Positions 1 through 9,090 of a DNA stretch of 64,000 nt are shown one piece after another. Position 1 is the first letter of the stretch; each line of letters starts with the position of its first letter. The position numbers and the translations under genes were made by a program. Below the pieces are notes generated by a model. That model ran no database searches. It saw only the letters and a list, made by a program, of their open reading frames with translations, and was not told where the DNA came from. The stretch comes from Rhizobium binae (GTDB lineage: Bacteria; Pseudomonadota; Alphaproteobacteria; Rhizobiales; Rhizobiaceae): assembly GCF_017357225.1 (NCBI RefSeq), contig NZ_CP071606.1, positions 186,001 to 250,000 on the forward strand. The letters are read 5' to 3'.

Positions 1-60
1 AGGCCCTGCTGTGTCTTGTTCATGCGAATAATCAAACCCAGGCAACAGGAGGATGCCCGC

Positions 61-1089
61 ATGAAAATCAACACCCTTTCCCTCATGCTCTTCGCCGGCA
101 CGGCGCTCGGGGCGCTGCCGGCGCAGGCAGCCGGCGAACTCAACCTCATCTGCTCGGCCGATGTCGTCATCTGCGAGCAGATGAAGGGTGATTTCGAGAA
201 GGCGCATAACGACATCAAGGTGAACATGGTTCGCCTCTCGTCCGGCGAAACCTATGCCAAGGTGCGCGCCGAGGCCCGCAACCCGAAGACCGACATCTGG
301 TGGGCCGGCACGGGCGACCCCCATCTTCAGGCCGCGGCGGAAAATCTGACGCTGGAATATAAGTCGCCGAAGCTCGATGAGCTCAACGACTGGGCGAAGA
401 AACAGGCTGAAAGCTCCGGCTACAAGACGGTTGGCGTCTACGCCGGCGCGCTCGGCTGGGGCTACAATACGGAAATCTTCAAAACCAAGGGCTATAAGGA
501 GCCGGTCTGCTGGGCAGACCTTCTGGCGCCGGAATTGAAGGGCGAAATTCAGATCGCCAACCCAAATTCTTCCGGCACCGCCTATACGGCGCTCGCCTCT
601 CTCGTGCAGATCATGGGTGAGGACCAGGCCTTCGACTACCTGAAGAAGCTGAACGGCAACATCTCGCAATATACCAAGTCCGGCTCGGCGCCCGTCAAGG
701 CGGCTGCACGCGGCGAGACGGCGCTCGGTATCGTCTTCGTGCACGACGCGGTGGCGCAGACGGCGGAAGGCTTCCCGGTCAAGTCGATCACGCCTTGCGA
801 AGGCACCGGCTACGAGATCGGTTCGATGTCGATCATCAAGGGCGCGCGCAACCTCGACAATGCGAAGATCTGGTACGACTGGGCGCTGACGGCGGAAGTC
901 CAGTCCCGCATGAAGGATGCCAAATCCTTCCAGCTGCCTTCCAACAAGAGCGCGACCATTCCGAAGGAGGCGCCGCGCTTCGAGGACATCAAGCTGATCG
1001 ATTACGACTTCAAAACCTATGGCGACCCGGCAAAGCGCAAGGCTCTGCTGGAACGCTGGGATCGCGAAATCGGCGCCGCCGCCAACTGA
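61..1089 (+). CDS. ABC transporter periplasmic substrate-binding protein (AfuA/FbpA-like)
   Basis: Periplasmic binding protein that should deliver solute to the permease and ATPase encoded just downstream. The ATG at 61 is chosen over an upstream in-frame ATG because AGGAGG lies at 48-53 and the protein then begins with a clean signal peptide (MKINTLSLMLFAGTALG, cleavage near APAQAA). The 342-residue mature-type sequence has the layout of family 1 / iron-type binding proteins (DIWWAGTGDP near the N-terminus, GWGYNTE in the middle). The partner permease is the unusually long fused type. In that subgroup, Actinobacillus AfuA is known to bind hexose phosphates rather than iron, so the substrate is left open. 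A GC hairpin follows the gene. Transporter role is confident, substrate is not. Confidence 0.85.
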   Translation: MKINTLSLMLFAGTALGALPAQAAGELNLICSADVVICEQMKGDFEKAHNDIKVNMVRLSSGETYAKVRAEARNPKTDIWWAGTGDPHLQAAAENLTLEYKSPKLDELNDWAKKQAESSGYKTVGVYAGALGWGYNTEIFKTKGYKEPVCWADLLAPELKGEIQIANPNSSGTAYTALASLVQIMGEDQAFDYLKKLNGNISQYTKSGSAPVKAAARGETALGIVFVHDAVAQTAEGFPVKSITPCEGTGYEIGSMSIIKGARNLDNAKIWYDWALTAEVQSRMKDAKSFQLPSNKSATIPKEAPRFEDIKLIDYDFKTYGDPAKRKALLERWDREIGAAAN

Positions 1090-1099
1090 TGTCCTGACC

Positions 1100-1127
1100 G
1101 GCGGCGTCTGCCTCAACGGGCGCCGCC
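1100..1127 (+). terminator. GC-rich intercistronic hairpin
   Basis: GGCGGCG at 1100-1106 pairs with CGCCGCC at 1121-1127, between the binding-protein and permease genes, with no T-run. It is more likely an mRNA-stabilising or attenuating hairpin that raises binding-protein yield than a full terminator. Confidence 0.4.
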
Positions 1128-1158
1128 TTCCAAAACTCAAAAGACAGCGAGGTCAGCC

Positions 1159-3381
1159 ATGAGACATGGCAATCGCAGGCTGGACGTGGTCCTGATCCTG
1201 GGCGCGGTCGCATTGACCCTGTTGCCCTGGTATCGGATCGAGGGCGGCCTCTTCGGGCTCGGTTGGCTGGCCGGTTTCCCTATTTCTCCGGAGGCCGCCC
1301 CCGGCCTCGTGCAGATATTCGCCCATGGCCGGCTATGGCTTGCCGCTGCGCTCGTGCTCCTTCTCCTGGCGGTCGCGGCTCGCGGCATGGCGGACCCGAT
1401 GCGACGCGGCGCCGTGCTGGCCTGGACCGGCGCGATCGGCGTTCTCTTCCTCTCGCTCCAAGGCCTCGCCATCGGCTTTTCCGGCTGGAACTGGACGGTG
1501 AGCGACACGCTTTTCGGCCCGCTCTCGAACGGCCAGCCCGCCATGGGGGCGGGGGCAGTGCTCTCTTCCATCACCTTCGTGCTGCTCTTCGCCTTCGGCC
1601 TTGCCGAGCGCGGCGTGATGAAGGGCGATGCGTTCGTCGTCAGCGCAATCGCGCTGCTGGTCTTCCTCGTCGCCGTCTTCGTCTTCTACCCGATCGGCAG
1701 CATGTTCGTCGGATCGGTGCAGGATTTCGACGGCTCGTTCAATGCGGATAACTTCATCCGCAACATTCAGGATCCGAGCATCTGGAGCCTCAACTGTGTG
1801 ATCGGCGCCGGCCGCTGCGGCGTCGCCTGGCGCACGCTGTGGCTGGCCATCATGACTGGCCTCGGCTCGACCCTGCTCGGCCTTGCCTTCGCGCTCGTCG
1901 CCACCCGCACCCGCTTTCCCTTCAAGAAGGGCCTGCGGCTGCTGACGATCCTGCCGATTATCACGCCGCCCTTCGTCATCGGTCTGGCGCTGACGCTGCT
2001 CTTCGGCCGCGCCGGTGTCGTCACGCAGGGGCTGTCGCAACTGTTCGGCCTAGAGCCCGGCCGCTGGCTCTACGGCCTTACCGGCATCTGGATCGCGCAG
2101 GTGCTGTCCTTCACGCCGATCTCCTTCCTCGTGCTGATCGGCGTCGTCGAAGGCGTCAGCCCATCGATGGAGGAGGCCTCCACGACACTGCGCGCCGACC
2201 GTTGGCGCACTTTCCGGCGGGTGTCGCTGCCGCTGATGAAGCCCGGCCTCGCCAACGCCTTCCTCATCGGCTTCATCGAAAGCATGGCCGATTTCGGCAA
2301 CCCGCTGGTGCTCGGCGGCAGCCATGGCGTGCTCTCGACGGAAATCTTCTTCGCCGTCGTCGGCTCGCAGAACGACCCCTCGCGCGCCGCCGTGCTCGCC
2401 ATGGTGCTGCTCGCCTTCACGCTCTCCGCCTTCCTCGCCCAGCGCGTCTGGCTGTCGGGCAAGAACTTTGCCACCGTCACCGGCAAGGGCGACAGCGGAT
2501 CGCATATCGCCCTGCCGCGCGGGCTGTCGATCGGCGTTCACGCCCTCGTCATCCCGTGGATCCTCTTCACCCTCGTCATCTACGGCATGATCCTGATCGG
2601 CGGCTTCGTGAAGACCTGGGGCCTCGACAATTCGCTGACGCTCGATCACTACGCCAAGGCCTTCTCGATCAGTTTCGAAAACGGGATCGCCTGGACGGGC
2701 GTCGCCTGGAACTCGTTCTGGACAACGATGGAGATCGCGCTGATCTCCGCCCCGCTGACCGCCGCTGTCGGTCTGCTCACCGCATATATCATCGTGCGCC
2801 AGAAATTCGCCGGCAAGAATGCTTTCGAATTCGCACTGATGATGAGCTTTGCCATTCCCGGCACGGTCATCGGCGTCAGCTACATCATGGCCTTCAACCT
2901 GTCGCCACTCGAGATGACCGGTTCGGCGCTGATCCTGATCGCTTGCTTCGTCTTCCGCAATATGCCGGTCGGCGTGCGCGGCGGCATTGCGGCGATGAGC
3001 CAGCTCGACAAGAGCCTGGACGAAGCATCGCTGACCCTCCGGGCCAACAGTTTCCGCACGATCCGCAAGGTCATCCTGCCGCTCCTGCGTCCTGCCATCA
3101 CTGCCGCGCTCGTCTATTCGTTCGTGCGTGCCATCACCTCCATCAGCGCCGTCATCTTCCTCGTCAGCGCCGAGTACAACATGGCGACCTCCTACATCGT
3201 CGGCCTCGTCGAGAATGGCGAATACGGCGTGGCGATCGCCTATTCCTCCATGCTGATCGTCGTGATGATCACCGTCATCGCCGGCGTCCAGCTCATCGTG
3301 GGCGAACGGCGCCTGCGCCGTGAAAACCGTGTCGCCGGCCTCGCCACCTCCGCTTCCTCTCGTCAGGAGAAAATCGCATGA
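1159..3381 (+). CDS. Fused ABC transporter permease, two transmembrane domains (AfuB/FbpB-like)
   Basis: 740-residue inner-membrane permease forming the whole translocation channel in one chain. About the first 190 residues hold extra hydrophobic segments, then come two homologous BPD_transp_1 domains. Each has an EAA loop that docks the ATPase: EEASTTLRADRWRTFRR, and EASLTLRANSFRTIRK near the C-terminus. Ordinary FbpB permeases are near 500 residues; the long N-terminal extension is typical of AfuB-type proteins. The stop codon overlaps the start of the ATPase gene (ATGA at 3378), so the two are translationally coupled. Substrate is not deducible from sequence alone. Confidence 0.88.
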   Translation: MRHGNRRLDVVLILGAVALTLLPWYRIEGGLFGLGWLAGFPISPEAAPGLVQIFAHGRLWLAAALVLLLLAVAARGMADPMRRGAVLAWTGAIGVLFLSLQGLAIGFSGWNWTVSDTLFGPLSNGQPAMGAGAVLSSITFVLLFAFGLAERGVMKGDAFVVSAIALLVFLVAVFVFYPIGSMFVGSVQDFDGSFNADNFIRNIQDPSIWSLNCVIGAGRCGVAWRTLWLAIMTGLGSTLLGLAFALVATRTRFPFKKGLRLLTILPIITPPFVIGLALTLLFGRAGVVTQGLSQLFGLEPGRWLYGLTGIWIAQVLSFTPISFLVLIGVVEGVSPSMEEASTTLRADRWRTFRRVSLPLMKPGLANAFLIGFIESMADFGNPLVLGGSHGVLSTEIFFAVVGSQNDPSRAAVLAMVLLAFTLSAFLAQRVWLSGKNFATVTGKGDSGSHIALPRGLSIGVHALVIPWILFTLVIYGMILIGGFVKTWGLDNSLTLDHYAKAFSISFENGIAWTGVAWNSFWTTMEIALISAPLTAAVGLLTAYIIVRQKFAGKNAFEFALMMSFAIPGTVIGVSYIMAFNLSPLEMTGSALILIACFVFRNMPVGVRGGIAAMSQLDKSLDEASLTLRANSFRTIRKVILPLLRPAITAALVYSFVRAITSISAVIFLVSAEYNMATSYIVGLVENGEYGVAIAYSSMLIVVMITVIAGVQLIVGERRLRRENRVAGLATSASSRQEKIA

Positions 3382-4454
3382 TCAACCAGAAAGCCGGTTC
3401 CGTCGTCTTCCAGAACGTGCGCAAGACGTTTGGCGCCTTCACAGCCATTGCCGATCTGTCGCTCACCATCGAGCCTGGCACGCTCGTCACCCTGCTTGGC
3501 CCCTCCGGCTGCGGCAAGACGACGACGCTGCGCATGCTTGCCGGCCTCGAACATCCTTCGGCCGGAAAAATCCTGATCGGCGGCAAGGACGTCACCATGC
3601 TGCCGGCCAATGAACGCGATGTCTCGATGGTCTTCCAGTCCTATGCGCTTTTTCCGCATATGAATGCGCGCGACAATGTCGCCTATGGCCTGGAATCCTC
3701 CGGCCTCGGCCGCGGGCAATCGCGTGAGAAGGCGGAAGAGGGGCTGGCGCTCGTCGGCCTTGCCGGCATGGGCCATCGCCTTCCGGCCGAGCTCTCCGGT
3801 GGCCAGCAGCAGCGCGTTGCCGTCGCCCGCGCGCTGGTGCTGGAGCCGCAGGTGCTGCTGCTCGACGAGCCGCTCTCCAACCTCGACGCGCGCCTGCGCC
3901 GCAAGGTGCGCACCGATATCCGCCAGCTCCAGCAGCGTCTGGGCTTCACGGCCGTCTATGTCACCCACGATCAGGACGAGGCGCTTGCAGTGTCCGATCG
4001 CATCATCATCATGAAGGATGGCGAAATCGCCCAGTCCGGCGCCCCGCGTGATCTCTATGAATCGCCGGCTTCCGCCTTCATCGCTGATTTCATGGGGGAG
4101 GCGAACGTTATCCCCTGCGAAGTGGTCGGCATCGATGGCGCTGAAGCTGAAATCCGTATTGGTGGTTCCAAGCACCGCGTGCCTGCCGGTCGGGCGACGC
4201 CGGGTGCGGCAAGCCTTGCCGTTCGTCCCGGCGCCATCGCGCTTTCCGAGGGACGTGGGCAAGGGCTTGCCGGCCGTATCCTGCATTCGGCCTATCTCGG
4301 AGATCATGTCGAGTACGAGGTCGAAACCGACGTCGGCACGCTCTTCATCGTCGACCACGCCGTCGACCGCATCCTGCCGGCCGCCGCCGACGCGACGCTC
4401 GGCTTTCGAAGCCGCGGCATCGCCCTTATCAGCGGGTCGGCCTCTAATATCTGA
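3378..4454 (+). CDS. ABC transporter ATP-binding protein (AfuC/FbpC/PotA-like)
   Basis: Energises the permease encoded immediately upstream. 358 residues with Walker A GPSGCGKT near residue 41, signature LSGGQQQR near 139, Walker B LLLDEP near 159 and the switch histidine in VTHDQDE near 194. A C-terminal TOBE/OB regulatory region of about 110 residues follows (SLAVRPGAI motif). The gene overlaps the permease stop by 4 bp and is followed after 67 bp by the inositol-monophosphatase-family gene, apparently in one operon. Confidence 0.9.
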   Translation: MINQKAGSVVFQNVRKTFGAFTAIADLSLTIEPGTLVTLLGPSGCGKTTTLRMLAGLEHPSAGKILIGGKDVTMLPANERDVSMVFQSYALFPHMNARDNVAYGLESSGLGRGQSREKAEEGLALVGLAGMGHRLPAELSGGQQQRVAVARALVLEPQVLLLDEPLSNLDARLRRKVRTDIRQLQQRLGFTAVYVTHDQDEALAVSDRIIIMKDGEIAQSGAPRDLYESPASAFIADFMGEANVIPCEVVGIDGAEAEIRIGGSKHRVPAGRATPGAASLAVRPGAIALSEGRGQGLAGRILHSAYLGDHVEYEVETDVGTLFIVDHAVDRILPAAADATLGFRSRGIALISGSASNI

Positions 4455-4521
4455 AAATTCGGGCGGTGCGGGCCGCTCAACTCCCGCACCGACGACTGCC
4501 ATTGCAAGGGGTACCAGCATT

Positions 4522-5316
4522 ATGTTGCAAGAGACCGAACTTGATACACGCTTCGCTTTCGCCAAAGCGGTGGCACAGGAGGCGGGCGCCATGGCGCTCG
4601 ACTATTTCAACAGGCGCGAAACGCTCGTGATCGAAACGAAGCGGGATCTGCAGGATGTCGTGTCCATTGCCGACCGTAACGTCGAGACGTTCATCCGCAG
4701 GCGCGTGGCGGAAGCTTTTGGGGCAGACGGATTTCTCGGCGAGGAATACGGGTATCAGGAAGGGCAGTCGGCATTGACATGGGTAGTCGATCCGATCGAC
4801 GGAACGGCGCCCTTCGTCAATGGCATGCCGACGTGGTGTGTGTCGATTGCGGTCCTGCACCGCGGTGTACCGGTGATCGGCGTCATCCATGTTCCATGCG
4901 CTGATGAACTCTACGCAGCGGCAGCGGGCATGGGTGCGAGCCTGAACGGCAAGAATCTCAGCCTCGACCCGTCAAGGACTTTGCAGAATGCGATGACGGG
5001 CATCGGCTGCAATACCTATGTCACCCCGGAACGGGTAGGCGCGATTGTCGCCGCCGTGCTTGGCAAGGGTGGGAATTTTATCCGCAATGGCTCCGGTGCC
5101 CTGATGCTCGCCTATGTGGCCGCTGGCCGGCTTGTTGGCTATTACGAGCCTCATATGCGTGCCTGGGATTGCATGGCCGGCTACTGCCTCGTCAGGGAGG
5201 CAGGTGGAACTCATCTAACCTTCCCGGCTGAAGGCGAAGCTTTGCTAAAGGGCCATCCGGTGCTGGCGAGCAATCAGACAGTCTATGCTGATTTGCTGGC
5301 AATCCATACCGGCTGA
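4522..5316 (+). CDS. Inositol monophosphatase family protein
   Basis: Mg2+-dependent phosphatase fold (inositol monophosphatase / fructose-1,6-bisphosphatase superfamily), 264 residues. Metal-binding signatures are visible: GEEYG near residue 73, WVVDPIDGTAPF near 87 and AWDCMAGYCLVREAGG near 213. The ATG at 4522 is used because a longer open frame upstream lies inside the ATPase gene. Family members act on inositol phosphate, histidinol phosphate, PAP or sugar phosphates. Its place directly after an AfuABC-like transporter suggests it dephosphorylates an imported or derived phosphate ester. That pathway link is inference. Confidence 0.85.
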   Translation: MLQETELDTRFAFAKAVAQEAGAMALDYFNRRETLVIETKRDLQDVVSIADRNVETFIRRRVAEAFGADGFLGEEYGYQEGQSALTWVVDPIDGTAPFVNGMPTWCVSIAVLHRGVPVIGVIHVPCADELYAAAAGMGASLNGKNLSLDPSRTLQNAMTGIGCNTYVTPERVGAIVAAVLGKGGNFIRNGSGALMLAYVAAGRLVGYYEPHMRAWDCMAGYCLVREAGGTHLTFPAEGEALLKGHPVLASNQTVYADLLAIHTG

Positions 5317-5590
5317 ACATCCCAGCGCCCCATCGGGGGTCGAGGCTCCGGCGACTGCGCTCCCATTCAGACGTATTCTCGGAGACCCTTGATTTTCATC
5401 ACGACGGAGCCGATCGCCAAAATTTCTGTGTGAATGCCGGTTGCCGAACGTCCTTTATGTCACCGGGAGCGAAAATAGCTGGGTGAATAGTTCGAATCCG
5501 TTCAACTGCAAGGATCTCATCGCAAGTGGCCACCGCTCCTCTACGTGCGCATTCCGCGTTTTTTAACGGCTGAACAGGGGCCGACGTGCT

Positions 5591-6556
5591 TTAATCCACG
5601 GCGTCTCCACCAGGCGAATGACCTCCCGTCGTTGCGGTTATCGCCTGCTGTATCCACGTTCTGAAACGAGCCTGTGTCACCTCGTTCCAGCGCTCGCGCG
5701 CTCCGACAAAATAATAGCCGCCGAGGCGGACATCGGTTTCAAGCAGTTCGACGAGCCGGCCTGCGCGTAGATCGTCTGCCGCGATCAATCGCGTGGCCAA
5801 GGCGACTCCCTGGCCCGTGACGGCCGCGTCCACCGTGAGATTTGCTGACCACAATCGCGGACCGTTCAATAAAACCTCATGTTCGAAACCGGCTTTGCGG
5901 AACCACTGTCGCCATTGATCGCGGCTTTCCTCGTGGATGAGAGGCTGGCGAACCAAATCGTCAAGGGTCCGGACGGGCGCATTTCTGCTGATCCAATCGG
6001 GGCTCGCAACCGGGAACATCCGAGGCCTTTCCAGCAGGATCCAGCGGACGTTTCCTCTTGGTTCCTCCGAATAGCGGATGTCGACATCGGCCTCGTAGCG
6101 GCTGAAATCCGGCTCGAGGTCGGTGGCACGCATGACGAAGTCGATGCCGGGCAAAGCGAGCTGAAGCTGGTTGAAGCGCGGCGTCAGCCAGCGCGTTGCG
6201 AGGCCGGGGACGCACCAGACGCGCAAGACCGTGCGACTGATGGCGGGCCGCAGTTCAGCGGTCGATTTAGCGATAAGGTCGAAAGCCGTTCCCACAGTTT
6301 CTGCAAAAAGCCTGCCTTCCACCGTCAGCCTGATGCCGCGCGGGCCGGCATCGACAAGCCGCGTGCCCAGCCAGGCTTCAAGGTTTCGGACATGCCGGGA
6401 TATGACCGTATGGCTGAGGTTGAGATCATCGGCGGCCTTGCGCATCGAGCCCAATCGACTGACCGCTTCGAAGGCGCGGACCATGGACAAGGGCGGCAAA
6501 CGCCCACGTGGCGGATCGCCATCAAGCTCGGTTGCTTCTGCTTTCCCTCTGCGCAA
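5591..6556 (-). CDS. LysR-family transcriptional regulator (GcvA-like)
   Basis: 321 residues. An N-terminal winged helix-turn-helix at about residues 23-80 (LSMVRAFEAVSRLGSMRKAADDL is its first half) is followed by a LysR substrate-binding domain. The conserved PRG-IRLTVEGRLF segment and lack of a long linker resemble GcvA/AmpR-type members. It is divergent from the PotD-like operon starting at 6878, with a palindromic LysR-type box between them, so it probably controls that operon and itself. The 274 bp between it and the phosphatase gene (5317-5590) show no gene. Confidence 0.88.
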   Translation of the reverse strand: MRRGKAEATELDGDPPRGRLPPLSMVRAFEAVSRLGSMRKAADDLNLSHTVISRHVRNLEAWLGTRLVDAGPRGIRLTVEGRLFAETVGTAFDLIAKSTAELRPAISRTVLRVWCVPGLATRWLTPRFNQLQLALPGIDFVMRATDLEPDFSRYEADVDIRYSEEPRGNVRWILLERPRMFPVASPDWISRNAPVRTLDDLVRQPLIHEESRDQWRQWFRKAGFEHEVLLNGPRLWSANLTVDAAVTGQGVALATRLIAADDLRAGRLVELLETDVRLGGYYFVGARERWNEVTQARFRTWIQQAITATTGGHSPGGDAVD

Positions 6557-6665
6557 GCGTATCCCCCAATGAAATGGGCTGTGATTGAACCGAAGTCAGA
6601 CTGCTGTGCACCGCCCGTTATGCCACAAAAACTCGAACGGCCTGTGTCATGAAGAGTGGCGCACC

Positions 6666-6686
6666 GTGGTGCATACAATGCACCAC
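6666..6686. promoter_or_regulatory. Palindromic LysR-type operator (primary box)
   Basis: Perfect 9-bp inverted repeat GTGGTGCAT / ATGCACCAC separated by ACA. The inner part TGCATACAATGCA fits the LysR T-N11-A rule. It lies 110 bp upstream of the LysR start, in the 321-bp divergent spacer (6557-6877), which otherwise holds no gene. Confidence 0.6.
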
Positions 6687-6776
6687 TATTTCCTCGAATG
6701 GAATTCGGCTTTTTTGAGCCCAAGCACGTGGATTCCCGACGGAGCCGGTTTGAAGACTGGCAATGGCTGGTCTCGC

Positions 6777-6797
6777 GTGGTGCATCCAATGTCCCAC
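6777..6797. promoter_or_regulatory. Second, degenerate copy of the LysR-type operator
   Basis: GTGGTGCAT, then CCA, then ATGTCCCAC: the same left arm as the perfect box at 6666, with two changes in the right arm. Centre-to-centre distance is 111 bp. It lies 80 bp upstream of the binding-protein start, as expected for an activation site weaker than the recognition site. Confidence 0.5.
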
Positions 6798-6877
6798 CGC
6801 GGGCAAGAAAAAGCGCCTTCTCGCTGCCCGGGACATAGGTCAGCATTGCCGCATCACTAACAAACAGGGGAAAAAGA

Positions 6878-7927
6878 ATGAACCTCAACAAAACCTCGAC
6901 GATCGCAGCTCTGGGCCTGTTGTCGCTGACGCTTGCCGACGGACCTGGCATGGCCAGGGATCTCACCGTGGCGTCCTGGGGCGGGAATTTTCAGGATGCC
7001 CAGCGGGAGATCTACTTCAAGCCCTTCTCTCAACAGACCGGCAAGCCGCTGCTGGATGAGGGGTGGGATGGCGGCATCGGTGTTCTCCAGGCCAAGGTCA
7101 AGGCAGGCAGCCCTTCCTGGGATGTCGTGGAGGTCGAAGCCGATGAACTGGCACTCGGCTGTGCCGACGGGCTTTTCGAAAAGGTGGACTGGAATAGGCT
7201 TGGCGGCAAGGATGCTTTTCTGCCTTCGGCCGTCAATGATTGTGGCGTCGGCGCCATCGTCTGGTCGACCGCAATCGCCTATGACGGCGCCAAGATTGCC
7301 GATGGTCCCAAGTCGTGGGCCGATTTTTGGGACGTGCAGAAATTTCCAGGCAAGCGCGCCCTTCGCAAGGGGCCGAAATACACGCTCGAGTTCGCGCTGA
7401 TGGCCGACGGCGTTCCGGCTGACAAGGTTTACGACGTCCTGGCGACGCCGGAGGGCGTGGATCGTGCCTTCGCCAAACTCGATGGCCTCAAGCCGAACCT
7501 CGTCTGGTGGACGTCGGGCGCTCAGCCGCTGCAACTGCTTGCTTCCGGTGAAGTGGCCATGACCAGCGCCTATAACGGCCGCATTACCGGCATCAACCGT
7601 TCCGAGGGCAGGGCGTTCAAGGTCGTCTGGCCCGGCAGCATCTACGCGGTGGACAGCTGGGTCGTCCTGAAGGGTGCTGAAAACAAGGACGCGGCTTTCG
7701 ACTTCATCGCCTTCGCCAGCAAGCCGGAAAGCCAGGCGAAACTGCCGCAATATATCGCCTACGGCCTCACGAACAGGGTAGCGGACAAGAACCTGCCACC
7801 GGACCAGCTCGCAGACCTGCCGACTGCGACCGCCAACATGGCCGGAGCACTGAGCCTCGATACGGACTTCTGGATCGACAATTCGGAAGCTCTGACAAAG
7901 AGGTTCGACGCCTGGCTGGCGCAATAG
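6878..7927 (+). CDS. ABC transporter substrate-binding protein (PotD/spermidine-putrescine type)
   Basis: 349-residue periplasmic binding protein with an N-terminal signal peptide ending near GMARD. The mature start LTVASWGGNFQDAQRE is characteristic of PotD-like proteins of rhizobia. It heads a five-gene run of PotDABC components. Downstream gabT/gabD-like genes suggest a GABA, putrescine or other amino-compound substrate. The ATG at 6878 has an AGGGGAAAAAGA ribosome-binding stretch. A strong hairpin follows the gene. Confidence 0.88.
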   Translation: MNLNKTSTIAALGLLSLTLADGPGMARDLTVASWGGNFQDAQREIYFKPFSQQTGKPLLDEGWDGGIGVLQAKVKAGSPSWDVVEVEADELALGCADGLFEKVDWNRLGGKDAFLPSAVNDCGVGAIVWSTAIAYDGAKIADGPKSWADFWDVQKFPGKRALRKGPKYTLEFALMADGVPADKVYDVLATPEGVDRAFAKLDGLKPNLVWWTSGAQPLQLLASGEVAMTSAYNGRITGINRSEGRAFKVVWPGSIYAVDSWVVLKGAENKDAAFDFIAFASKPESQAKLPQYIAYGLTNRVADKNLPPDQLADLPTATANMAGALSLDTDFWIDNSEALTKRFDAWLAQ

Positions 7928-7943
7928 CAGAGCTATTTCCTCG

Positions 7944-7975
7944 CCCACGGATTGCTCCAAGAAGCAATCCGTGGG
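7944..7975 (+). terminator. Strong 13-bp hairpin after the binding-protein gene
   Basis: CCCACGGATTGCT (7944-7956) and AGCAATCCGTGGG (7963-7975) form a perfect 13-bp stem with loop CCAAGA. No T-run follows, so partial termination or 3' end protection of the binding-protein mRNA is more likely than complete termination before the ATPase gene. Confidence 0.6.
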
Positions 7976-8016
7976 TCTCCGCATTTAAGAAACGACCATC
8001 CGAACGGAGGGCCATC

Positions 8017-9090
8017 ATGGCTACCCCGCGCATACGCTTTGACAGAATCTCCAAATCCTTCGGTACATTTCAGGTCGTCAAGGACCTGTCGCTCGATATC
8101 GGCAAGGGCGAATTCGTCAGCCTTCTGGGACCCTCGGGCTCGGGCAAAACGACGTTGCTGATGATGCTTGCAGGATTTGAAAATCCGACCAGCGGCGGCA
8201 TCTTTCTCGATGATCACCGTATCGACCACCTGCCGCCACACCGGCGCGAAATGGGCGTCGTCTTCCAGAATTACGCTCTCTTTCCCCACATGTCGATCGC
8301 CGACAACATCGCCTTTCCGCTCAAAATGCGCGGCGTCGGACGCAGCGAGATCGAGGATCGGGTGATGCGCGCGCTCGACATGGTGCAACTGTCGGCAATG
8401 AGCGGCCGAAAGCCGGCCCAGCTTTCCGGCGGTCAGCAGCAGCGTGTGGCACTTGCCCGCGCGCTGGTATTCGAGCCCACCGTGGTGCTGATGGACGAGC
8501 CGCTCGGGGCGCTCGACAAGCACCTGCGCGAACAGATGCAGCTCGACATCCGCGACCTTCACAAACGCTTGGAACTGACCGTGGTATTCGTAACCCACGA
8601 TCAGTCCGAGGCGCTTACCATGTCGGACCGGATTGCGGTCTTCAACCATGGCAAAATCGAACAGATCGGTTCACCGCGTGAGATCTATGACCGTCCGCGA
8701 ACGCGTGTCGTCGCCGAATTCATAGGCGAAACCAACCTGATAGAAGGAACGGTGAAGGCAACGGATCCGACCGGGACGGCAGTCGAGATCGTCGACGGGC
8801 GGCACGTGGTCGTATCAGGCGGCGGCTCCCTCTCTGTCGGAAGCCGCGTCCATATTTCTGTCCGTCCCGAGCGGATTTCTCTGGCGGCACGGGGACAGGG
8901 TTCGCCAGCCAATGCCCTGCCGACAAAGATACTCGACAGCGTATACCAGGGCGATCATCTACGGGTGCAGCTCGACGAGGATGCCTTCCGCTTCGTGGTT
9001 CGAACCGACAGGCGATCGGCGGAGTGGCCACCGGGGTCCGACGTGATGGCGCATTTCTCGCCGGACGACTGCTGGGTGATTGCCGCATGA
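8017..9090 (+). CDS. ABC transporter ATP-binding protein (PotA-like)
   Basis: 357 residues. Walker A GPSGSGKT near residue 36, Q-loop QNYALFPH near 84, signature LSGGQQQR near 136, Walker B VVLMDEP near 156, VTHDQSE near 191 and a C-terminal TOBE domain (ISVRPERI). It powers the two permeases that follow. Its stop overlaps the next start (ATGA at 9087). Confidence 0.9.
   Translation: MATPRIRFDRISKSFGTFQVVKDLSLDIGKGEFVSLLGPSGSGKTTLLMMLAGFENPTSGGIFLDDHRIDHLPPHRREMGVVFQNYALFPHMSIADNIAFPLKMRGVGRSEIEDRVMRALDMVQLSAMSGRKPAQLSGGQQQRVALARALVFEPTVVLMDEPLGALDKHLREQMQLDIRDLHKRLELTVVFVTHDQSEALTMSDRIAVFNHGKIEQIGSPREIYDRPRTRVVAEFIGETNLIEGTVKATDPTGTAVEIVDGRHVVVSGGGSLSVGSRVHISVRPERISLAARGQGSPANALPTKILDSVYQGDHLRVQLDEDAFRFVVRTDRRSAEWPPGSDVMAHFSPDDCWVIAA

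Noticed and set aside
3363..4592. 409-codon minus-strand open frame over the first ATPase
   Set aside because: Shadow of the plus-strand ABC ATPase with intact Walker motifs.
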